Source: Basidiobolus ranarum (lineage: Eukaryota; Basidiobolomycota; Basidiobolomycetes; Basidiobolales). From it: DNA of 21,186 bases. The stretch's first letter is position 1; every line of letters starts with the position of its first letter. Positions 11,229 through 21,186 of this stretch are shown here, one piece after another. The notes below the pieces were generated by a model. It was not told the origin of the DNA. It ran no database searches and worked only from the letters and a program-made list of their open reading frames with translations. The DNA is taken from positions 1 through 21,186 of the forward strand of contig JASJQH010007087.1 in NCBI GenBank assembly GCA_040143965.1, read 5' to 3'. Position numbers and translations under genes: made by a program.

Positions 11229-13627
11229 ATGCCAGACAATTTCAATGAACCTTCCACTTGGGAGGAAGTTAAAATTCAAAGCGGAAGCCAGGTGCATTCT
11301 CCTCAAAAGTCCGTAACGGTGGACATGTTTTATGTAGAAAAACCCAAAACAAAGTTGAGTAGTGATGCGGGAAACATTACACTTTTGATTGTACTTTGTA
11401 AGTAGAGAACAGAGTTATTCTCTTGCCCCCTTATTTTATGCTGTTCCTCTAAATAGTTTTCCATGGAATATATTAGATTTATTGCAAGGTATACCAGTTG
11501 GCCTGACCCTTGGAAGTATCCCCTTTTTACTGAAATCAAAAATGAGTTATTCGCAAATGGGAATCTTTTCGTTGGCTGGTTACCCCTATAGTTTGAAATT
11601 ACTTTGGTCACCTTTGGTGGATTCCATTTACTCCAAGACTATTGGAAGAAGAAAGACGTGGATTGTCCCCATCCAACTTATAACCAGCGCTTTATTTTTC
11701 TGGTTAGGTGCTAATGTTGATGGATTAATGAGCGAAGTGGTAATTAGGGATACTTCAAGCTTTTCAAATGTCCTCGTGTATCTAATTTCCATTCCTCCTT
11801 TAGGATGAAGTCAAAGTATACAGTTTGACTTTTATATTCTTTTTCTTAATCCTCCTGTGTGCCACTCAAGGTGTGTAAGCGCTCAATTGACCGTGATCTT
11901 TGTTGATTACAAAACTAAATTATACCTTTATGAATATGTAGATATTGCTGTTGACGGTTTGTACATCTACTTTGTTGCAATATGGGTTAGATCAGGATTG
12001 TAACTTCCATTCTATGATAGGTTGGGCTTTGACCTTATTATCCAAAGAAAATCTATCGTACGCTTCTACATGTCAAACTATTGGTTTAAACACTGGATAT
12101 TTTATGTCGTTTACCGTTTTTCTTGCTTTAAATTCCCCGGAATTCTGGTAAGTACTGGATACTGTAGTCAAACTCGTTAGTCACCTCTAACCTCTTTTAT
12201 TTAGTAACAAATATCTTCGCACTGTTCCTGCGGGAAGTGGGGCTATCTCACTCGGTGGTTATTTCACGCTTTGGGCGGTGATGTATCTCTTGGTTACTTT
12301 GTGGCTAATATTTATGAAGCGTGAGGTAAAGAGAATGTTACTCTTACAACAATCTGATTCTAGCCATATTAATGGTCTTAATTTGCAGAAATCCTCCCAC
12401 GAAGATAACGAAGAGTTTGGTGACGTTAAATCGATCTACTATACCATGATCAATATTTGCTCATTACCTCGTATCCTTTTGTTGGAAATCTCGTGGGATT
12501 CGCATTCCGCATTCTGCAAACCTAATTTCCCTCTTAACTCAGTCTATAGATATGAAACGATTTCTTATGGTCATGTTGATGGCTAAAATCGGATTCATCG
12601 CTAATGATGCAGTAACAGGGCTAAAACTTCTGGAAAAAGGATTCAACAAGGAAGATCTAGCTCTCGCCGTTCTGATCGACTTTCCTTTTCAGATAGTATT
12701 CGGCTATTACGCAGCAAAGTGGAGTACTGGACCACGACCTCTGAAACCAGTACGTTTATTATAGAAACAACTGATCGAAATAACCCTCATTCTAACTGCC
12801 ATGTGAACTTAGTGGCTATATGCATTCTATTTACGTCTGGTGTTTGCCTGCGTTGGGATGTGGATCGTCTACATATTCCCCTCCGGCGGTGTCACCAACA
12901 CTTACCTAGTGATTGTTATCGCTTCCACTGTTTTAAGCTCATTCGCAAGGTAAGTCGCTTTCTCAATCTACCATCAAAATAGAGAGGTTGGATGGCATGC
13001 TAATCTGTTGATTCTCAGCACCGTTCAATTCGTGAGTATTTCAGCGTTTATCACGTCCATTGCCGATCCAGCCATTGGTGGGACATACATGACGGTAAGT
13101 ATTACGAATATGGAATCCATTATAACCATTTAACATACGCATATGAATACTGATTCGAGTAAATGGAAATGAATAGCTGTTGAATACGATGAGCAATCTT
13201 GGCGGTACTTGGCCTAAATTCTTCGTCTTAAGGGCGGTGGACTATTTCACTGAAGCTACCTGTACATTGCCTGATAACAGTGGTATGGGTTTGTTTGTAT
13301 ATACTTGATATCATCGCTGAGTCTTGACTCATATCTTCCTTTGGTAGCGTTTTCATGTGTTACCGAAGCAGCTAAAAGCACATGTTCCGAGATGTCTGGA
13401 AAGTGCACCACATCAATTGATGGATATTACCCAGTGAGTGCACTTTGCGTTACTATAGGCACCGCACTTCTATTTGGATATATTATCCGACAAATTCGCA
13501 CCATAGAAGGTAATCATTCTTCTAATTACCCTATTGAACTACTCGCCATATTGGCCAAATCTAACCGATTACTATGATAGCCCTTCCATCTAGTATGTGG
13601 AGACTCAAAGATAACAAAAATATGTAG
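11229..13627 (+). CDS. SLC33A1: Acetyl-CoA transporter, SLC33A1 (AT-1) family
   Basis: Twelve exons: 11229-11397, 11477-11739, 11804-11870, 11942-11956, 12021-12147, 12205-12470, 12550-12749, 12813-12949, 13019-13094, 13177-13282, 13348-13509, 13581-13627. The product is 544 residues, close to the ~549 of human SLC33A1. The family imports acetyl-CoA into the ER/Golgi lumen for acetylation of proteins and glycans. Conserved blocks in order: YLLQGIPVGLTLGSIPFLLK (57-76), YPYSLKLLWSPLVDSIYS, ATQDIAVDGWALTLLS (164-179), QTIGLNTGYF, AKIGFIANDAVTGLKLLEKG (315-334), TMSNLGGTWPKF, and C-terminal LPSSMWRL. Multiple hydrophobic helices span the protein, consistent with an MFS-like 11-12 TM fold. Exon 4 is only 15 nt and carries the DIAVD part of the signature. 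Acceptor 12549 was chosen because it alone keeps the frame into exon 7. Confidence 0.95.
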
Positions 13628-14415
13628 ATTGAAGAGAAAGTAGATCTGAAATTCCTCTATAATATATACTTGTATATATATATTATTATTTGCAACACCA
13701 ACCCCATTTCTCGTTCCTATCTATTTTATATCACTGATTTAGGAGCATCAATAAATGTGCTGAGCTACTTAATGATATCATATCATACTTGATCGAGATT
13801 CGCGCAACGATTAGTGTAAATGAGGTGTTGGATCACATTTACAAGTTCTCCATTCGACCTTGCTTGATTCCAAAGTGATCTAATATGATCCTCTTTTCCA
13901 GAAGGTCCATTGGGTAGAGCGAGTTCGGATCTTTGACTACCAAAGTAGGAGTGCATTCAATTGCGGGAATATGAGATCTGAGAATCAAAAAACCACATCA
14001 ATATAAATGAATCGAGAAGTATTCTGGGGAGAATTCTATGGAAGAAGTTTAAGCTTAAAATTCACTCTCGCCAGATTCACTTTAAGCATTTGATCTTTTG
14101 CTTCTTTCGGTAAGGTGCAAATACATGTCTAATTTTAGGAGAAAAAGCATATAAAGCATTCCCGTTCACCATCGTTATGAGATAAAACGCGTTGGAGAAT
14201 TTCTTGGAACATTCGAAAGAGGGCTCCAAAATCAGCCACATCCAAGATGAACATTGCCTAAAATACTTACCAACAAAGGAAAACAGTGATTTAATTGATT
14301 TAGTTCATGAAAGGGTTCGATCAATAATGGTTTGATACTGTCGAATTGTATACAGTTGTAATCTTGTTATCGGAATGAGGCTTCTTTGAAAGCGACCCTT
14401 ATGTTCATCAACCAG
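13628..14415. other. Stretch between the transporter and the visible start of the MutL homologue
   Basis: It should contain the transporter 3' UTR, the MutL-gene promoter and its first exon, but I could not find an exon encoding the expected MutL start. A TA-rich microsatellite lies near 13665-13690. An acceptor-like TTTAG at 13739-13743 precedes a 44-codon open frame ending at 13878 (containing ELLNDIISYLIE) whose origin is unknown. Confidence 0.5.
13750..13755 (+). terminator. Candidate polyadenylation signal of the transporter gene
   Basis: AATAAA lies 123 nt downstream of the transporter stop codon, a plausible distance for a 3' UTR. It is not proof of a cleavage site. Confidence 0.35.
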
Positions 14416-17400
14416 GAATGCTTTGGATGCAAAAGCAACCTCTGTTACTGTTCGACTTGTCGATGGAGGTCTCACTTCAATTTCGGTACTTTCTATTAAA
14501 TATTTGAACTCACGTCAAGTCAATTACCATCTAACTTGTTAATGGATTTCTTACAGGTAAAGGATAATGGTATGGGAATACCGATCTCGGATCGCCCGAG
14601 TATGGCCAAGCGTTACTACACCTCCAAAATTGAGAAATTTGAAGATTTGGATTCAGTCTCATCATATGGGTTTCGAGGTTGGGAAAGTTTTCAGTATAAT
14701 AGAATTTTTCAAGTTTTTGGTTCAAATAGCGTTTATTATGTTCACAGGTGAGGCCTTAAATTCCATATGTTCTGCTTGCCAACTTGTACAGATCACGACC
14801 AAAACAATAGAGGACCCTACGTCTATCATTTACGATGTCGATAAAACCGGCACAATTATCAGGTTGAACCCTTTATGAATGCTAACTTTCTACCCAAAAT
14901 CCTGGTATATAACCATGTTTACTACTTCTAGCTCTAAATCTGTAGGCGGTGAGCAGGGAACCACCGTCAATGCTCTCAAACTTTTTCAATATTTCCCCGT
15001 ACGAAGACAAGTAGGAATCCCATTTATTCTCAGAATTTTGATCAAGGCTACGTTGTTCATAATTGTTCTACTACTGTTAGGTAGCTCAAAAAACCGTGAA
15101 CAACGCCATCAAACGTATCATGGATTGTCTTATGTCATATGCTTTAATTCATCCGAATATTCGACTATCATTCAAAAATATGGAGATGAATTCCAAAAAG
15201 AGAGGAGCAAACAAAAAGGAATGGATTAAAATTAGTACTAAAAGTATAATGGATTCAATCACTGCAGTATTTGGAAAAGAACTTACCACACAACTTCAAT
15301 ACAAAACTGACGAAAATATCGACACAAATGATGATTCGACGAAGATCGTTCTAGAGGCTGTTTTACCCAAGCGCGATTCAGGTGGGTAATTCTTCGCACT
15401 CTTCGAGTGAATCTCTTGACTGATATTTCCAATTAGATTCTGCCATTGTATGCAAAGGAGATAGAACTTACTTTTACATTAACGAGAGGCCTGTATCGTC
15501 CAATAAAGGAGAAATAAAGCAGATTTTCGGGAAGATTCGTGACAAATACAACAGCGTAACTGCAGCCCAAGGAGATGCTTCTTCAGGTAAGCTTACTAAG
15601 GACAGGTATGCTATCTAATTATCAATCGAATAACATGCTCAATATTCTTAAATGCTAGGGTCAAGGAAGTCTCCCTTTGTTCTATTTCACTTAAAGCTAC
15701 CATTGGGAAGTTTTGATGGTATTGTTTGCCTCATCTTGCATTTATTTCTACGTAGTCTAATATTCATAATCTTGTGAAGTAAATGTGGAACCAAGTAAAA
15801 ATGTCGTGCTTTTACATCGTCCCGAAGTCATACTTCAGATGGTCGATGATTTCCTCGAAGAGTTTTACTCTGAGCCCCTTCCTACATCACCACAGCCTCT
15901 TGAGAACCAAGACATCACTAGCTCAACCTCAGTGTCAACCTCACCCAAACCTTCCTTGAGGTAGGTAGCGTGTTAGATCAATATGAACTAATTCGTTCTT
16001 ACTAAAGCATCTGATTTAGGACACCAACACAACCAGCAGACCAAGAAAATACTGAGCAATCATTGGTACGTGAGAAGGAGTTAAACCTTACTAGTGACAG
16101 GAAATCGAATGAAATAGATCCAAAATCATGTCCGAATTCTGTCGAGACAAATCGTGTAACTGAAGATCCTACATCTTTGATTGGTTCAAGTGAGGAATCA
16201 CCAAATAATAGATCTGTTAATGAACGGAATACCGCAGACGATAAACTTGGCTTTCTGCCCAACAAATTAATAGCCCGTGAAGATTGGAGTAAAGGGCATG
16301 TTGATGGTCTCAGAAATCCTGTACTTGTCTGTAACACAAACACGAATCTAGAGGGTGATGAAAGTGGGTCACCCGAGATTTCGCGCAATCACGGAGAATC
16401 TTCAAACCCTCAAGTGAGAACTTCTCTCCGTCTCGGGGAGTATAGTGGTTCCAAAAAATCCAATGGGTTAAACTACTCAGCGTCATCTAATACCGACCAA
16501 AGTGGTCATCCTTCATCAAGCCGTAATAACCTTGATGACTTATCGAAGCCCTTAAGCAACACCTCATTCTCTAAACCAGATTTCGCCACGAATCCCTTCG
16601 TCTCGCATTATTCAACTGCTAATCCAGCATCACCATTTACTCAGAAATTGAATTCCAGCATAAGTGAAGAAGTTGATTTGGATGAGGAATTATCACCAGA
16701 AAAACTGAAAAACTCATCTGTTACGTTTAACGAAGACCTCAATCGCACCGGTACAAACGGACCCACATTCAACCCCAAGTTTACACCATCATCGCGGCAT
16801 TATCCTATTTTTGATCCAGAGCATAGGAAGCAACTGCTAGATACAGAAGTGACCCTCTATAGTGACGAGGAGGGTAGCGAGCCTTCCTCTGCAAAGCGTA
16901 AAAGCATCGTAACAACCACATTGACTCCCACGAAACGCTTCAAACCGAGGTTCAATCCCTTTGAGCGATTGGTAGACTCTAATCAACTCACACTCCATGA
17001 GATGCTCAAATCGCCTAGTTCTTGTAGAAAATTAGGTCGAAGCCGTGTACTCGGAATGGTTGACACTCTCAGCGAAGAGCTATCCCAAAACTTTGATTCG
17101 TCTGCTACCATACGAAAGTACCGTACAATACGAAACAAATGGGAAAAGAAAAGCACTCAAGATAGCGATGAACTGTTGCCACAGCCTCTATACCGATTCA
17201 TAGGGAATGCCGATCAATTCTGGATCGTAAAGAATGAAAACAATTTGGTTGCAGTTGATCCAATCAGGTAATTAATTAACGGCTCATAGCATCGATTACC
17301 CTTTAGACTAACAACACATTAGGGCCCAGTACCCTCATATTTACTCGAAATTAATGGAAAGTTATGAATTTTCACTCACGCCCCTTGAGAACCCTATCCT

Positions 17401-17954
17401 TGTCTCACCAAAGTAAGCTTCAAAGCACACGTATTTTCCTATCCCAACATGTATACACTAACTTTCTGTTCAGTTCGATTGGAGGACTTGTGAACCTTGA
17501 CTTTCTCAGTAAGCTAGATTCCACAGAAGAAGGCTTTCGCTACGAGATACAGGATCGCCGTCTGTTAGCCAACGGATTCGAAGTTTGCTTAGTCAAAGGT
17601 GAGATTTAACTCGTGAGTAAAGTGATTGTATTTTCATTCATTCACCCTTGTATTGTCATCTTAGATCCTACCAACAAAACGCCACTCATAGAAGTGACAG
17701 GGATGACCACCCTCTTGCCATCGTTAGGGATTTCGGATTTGTCCGAGTTGATCGCTCGCTTAGTGGATCATAAACCCGGGCAGGATTTGACTAAAACTCG
17801 GATAACAAAAGCGATCACATTCTTTGAAGAGGAGAGCAAAAGATTGGCTAAACTCAGCCTTCAGAATGAGCATATCCAAGAAATAGTTAATGAGATCTTT
17901 CCTATCAACGAGGGATCCAAAGAAATCACCAAAATTATCTGGACATTGAAATGA
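14416..17954 (+). CDS. MLH2: MutL homologue, human PMS1 / yeast Mlh2 type, 5' exon not found
   Basis: Twelve visible exons: 14416-14485, 14557-14677, 14748-14862, 14932-15010, 15081-15381, 15437-15586, 15659-15718, 15780-15960, 16020-17267, 17323-17412, 17474-17598, 17665-17954, giving 942 residues. The GHKL ATPase half shows NALDA (motif I, Mg-binding Asn), DNGMGI (motif II), YYTSKI, YGFRGEAL (motif III) and FDVNVEPSK (motif IV, about 297-305). YYTSKI and the following block resemble human PMS1 more than PMS2. A long polar linker (about 320-750, rich in Ser, Asn and Thr) leads to the C-terminal dimerisation domain, starting around LYRFIGNADQFWIVK. The DQHA endonuclease motif of PMS2/Mlh3 is absent; VAVDPIRAQY stands at that place. 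Expected partner is Mlh1, in an accessory mismatch-repair complex. The ~30 N-terminal residues, with the catalytic Glu, are missing. It may be intact with an unrecognised exon, or a 5'-truncated gene. Confidence 0.88.
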
Positions 17955-18615
17955 ATCAAGACTGGGCTGAACCGGACAGGACGGAAGGAAACCATATTAA
18001 TGTGCATATCTTAGAATAATACTTGATATTCCTGGTTTTAGGTATTAAGTCAATCGTTGAAATAAACTACCGAATTCACTATTATATTGCAAGGTGTAAA
18101 TGAATGAAGACTTGTGCCTTTTAAAGGCTGATAGTATTGTGTCACGTGGATTTGATTTTTCAGTGGAGATAGTTGACAAAGTAATATTTAGAAAAGTTCC
18201 TAGCCTGAGATTTTGGTGAACTCGGAAGATTTTGACCAGTCAATTTGAAATCACATCAGAATATCTTTCAAAATTGAAGTGTACCATTGCAAGATATTCT
18301 TACCCCCCTATCATGCATGCCAATTATATGAGCATATATTTTCTTCACAAATATTTTTGAAACTGTTGCAATCAGAATAATCATCACCCACTATTCCGAA
18401 TCCTGTGAACAACCCAGAGAGTCAGAGATTCAAACAGTAGACATCTCACTCTTCCTGGTTTGAAATACCGAGAATCACTCTCATCAAAATACGTTACTTG
18501 TGTGGCTTCAATTACCCGTTGTTGTTTATTCCTTTAGAGGTTTCAAACCATGTCAAAGCGACCAATAATTACGAAAATACAATCATGTTGAAGTTTGTTA
18601 AAGTATTTGGGAGCC
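17955..18615. other. Gene-free stretch downstream of the MutL homologue
   Basis: Contains the probable 3' UTR with an AATAAA at 18061 and otherwise AT-rich DNA without open frames of interest. A CACGTG hexamer occurs near 18144. The last ~20 bp (from about 18594) match the outer flank of repeat copy B. Confidence 0.55.
18061..18066 (+). terminator. Candidate polyadenylation signal of the MutL homologue
   Basis: AATAAA lies 107 nt after the stop codon at 17954, in suitable position for 3'-end formation. The cleavage site itself is not determinable here. Confidence 0.4.
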
Positions 18616-18924
18616 TGTTGGAAGTGGTTTGGAGAATTAGAGAATTTGGTGGTTTTCACTTATTGATTTATTGAGTATTCAGTTGACATTTATAGTTTTG
18701 TCAAGATGTAAACAAACTAATGTGTAGAATGTGTTAAGGAAGGTCCCAGGAACATGTGTGCAGAGTTTGGGGCTTCTAGCACAAGTTATCAAAATCCATA
18801 TATCTTCAAACTTCTAAGTAAACTCCGATATCGAATAATGGGTAATATCTTGGTTCAATAGAAGATAACTAAATACTAAGCTATATATGACTATATAGGT
18901 GTTTAGGCAATGCTAATTTCAACC
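18616..18924 (+). repeat. LTR-like dispersed repeat, copy C
   Basis: Same orientation as copy A, about 309 bp. It starts TGTTGGAAGTGGTTTGGAG and shares with copies A and B the blocks TTTTCACTTATTGATT, AGGAACATGTGTG, AGTTTGGGGC, ATAATGGGTAATATCTTGG and AACTAAATACTAAGCTATAT. The end is degraded (TTTCAACC instead of CAACA), so it cannot be placed to the base. The ~20 bp just upstream (from 18594), with the purine-rich TTTGGGAG, are also shared with copy B and resemble the polypurine tract before a 3' LTR. No coding remnant was found upstream. Confidence 0.85.
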
Positions 18925-19510
18925 AAGTTTAGTCTCTTTACTGCCACTCATTAAGGACAGACTTGCTCTTAGGCTATTTTGATGTTTTTGAAATAAATCG
19001 AGGCTATAGTTTGTTAGAATGGGATTGGATTGTGAACACTCCAATATCACACCGCTAGAAATTACTGAACAACGTGTGTTCCGTCTATAAAGATAGGCAC
19101 GAGAAGTAGCCATACAATATATGGAGTGACTAAAGATACAATCTCAATCTAATTGATTCTGGATCATACTCTGATGTGAATCTTGGGTACAACATTGGAT
19201 GGTTCTGAAAATCTACTGTAGAAATTCCCCTTGCCACAATTCATGTCATAGAGAATCACTTTCTTAGATCCAACTTGTCTGATGTACTCTAATTTCGTCA
19301 TAGCAGGTTACATCATCCATTTAGACCTTTGGATATGATGTCAAGTAAAGTCCCATGGCTACTAGAGGAGCTATTCTTATGTATTTCCGATTTTTTCCAT
19401 CCACTCCATTCGCTCCGACACTCTGTAAACTGAACTGAATCGAACCGAAGAAAACGAAATGAAGATGACTCGAATGAAGTTTTCTTTTAATTAAGATTTA
19501 AAAAATGGAT
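18925..19510. other. Gene-free stretch between repeat copy C and the QTRT1 gene
   Basis: I see only short, motif-free frames. The right end, next to the stop codon at 19511, should be the 3' UTR of the minus-strand gene. Confidence 0.55.
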
Positions 19511-21077
<1,567 letters not shown>

Positions 21078-21186
21078 GTTTTTGAAGGGAGTTTTTTATT
21101 TTTGGCCCCACCGATTCAAACGAACGAAGAAAGTTGGAATAATAGTCTCGTTTGACCTGTACCCACTACGCAACCACTACCAACAA

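Noticed and set aside
11945-12151. Continuous + frame across the microexon and intron 4 of the transporter
   Set aside because: It reads the microexon in the wrong frame and loses the conserved DIAVDG; the spliced form matches the family.
12471-12542. Acceptor CTCAG at 12538-12542 for intron 6 of the transporter
   Set aside because: It shifts the frame out of MKRFLMVMLMAKIGF; the TATAG acceptor seven bases later keeps the frame and the conserved block.
14678-14747. Apparent alteration of the MutL motif III to GFRGWESF in the unspliced reading
   Set aside because: A 70-nt GT-AG intron at this place restores the canonical GFRGEAL, so there is no mutation.
15587-15610. Alternative donor GTATGC at 15606 in the MutL gene
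   Set aside because: Using it with the acceptor at 15658 brings a stop after IGKF; the donor at 15587 gives SPFVLFHLKLPLGSFDVNV, which matches the family.

Overview
The window looks like nuclear DNA of a fungus. Six protein-coding genes can be rebuilt with 37 introns, all GT-AG and 55 to 105 nt long (most 55-80). Such dense, short introns, together with the gene families present and AT-rich intergenic DNA carrying decayed LTR-like repeats, fit a basidiomycete. A rust-like Pucciniomycotina genome is my best guess, but that is inference from style and not from a marker gene.

Layout. 1-1652: no gene recognised; the last 589 nt before the first gene are pyrimidine-rich and contain no ATG. 1653-3654 (+): PX-domain AGC protein kinase. 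3655-6843: gene-free DNA with two inverted copies of a 295-328 bp LTR-like repeat. 6844-7260 (-): ribosomal protein eL36, with a palindrome/E-box cluster upstream. 7466-8104 (+): tentative hypothetical gene, divergent from eL36. 8072-9530 (-): stand-alone GT-B-like protein matching the N-terminal domain of plant L-arabinokinase. 9531-11228: no recognisable gene. 11229-13627 (+): 12-exon acetyl-CoA transporter (SLC33A1 family) with a 15-nt microexon. 14416-17954 (+): MutL homologue of the human PMS1 / yeast Mlh2 type; its first exon, which should carry the catalytic glutamate, could not be found. 17955-19510: gene-free, with a third LTR-like copy. 19511-21077 (-): catalytic subunit of queuine tRNA-ribosyltransferase (QTRT1 type) with a 12-nt microexon.

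The genes do not form a pathway; this is an ordinary eukaryotic neighbourhood of independent housekeeping and signalling genes. The most unusual points are the three-copy LTR-like repeat (one inverted pair, two copies with a shared polypurine-like stub), the two microexons that carry conserved motifs, the missing 5' exon of the MutL homologue, the ATG-free leader of the kinase, and the compact palindromic promoter between eL36 and the divergent candidate gene. I see no convincing new multi-gene system.
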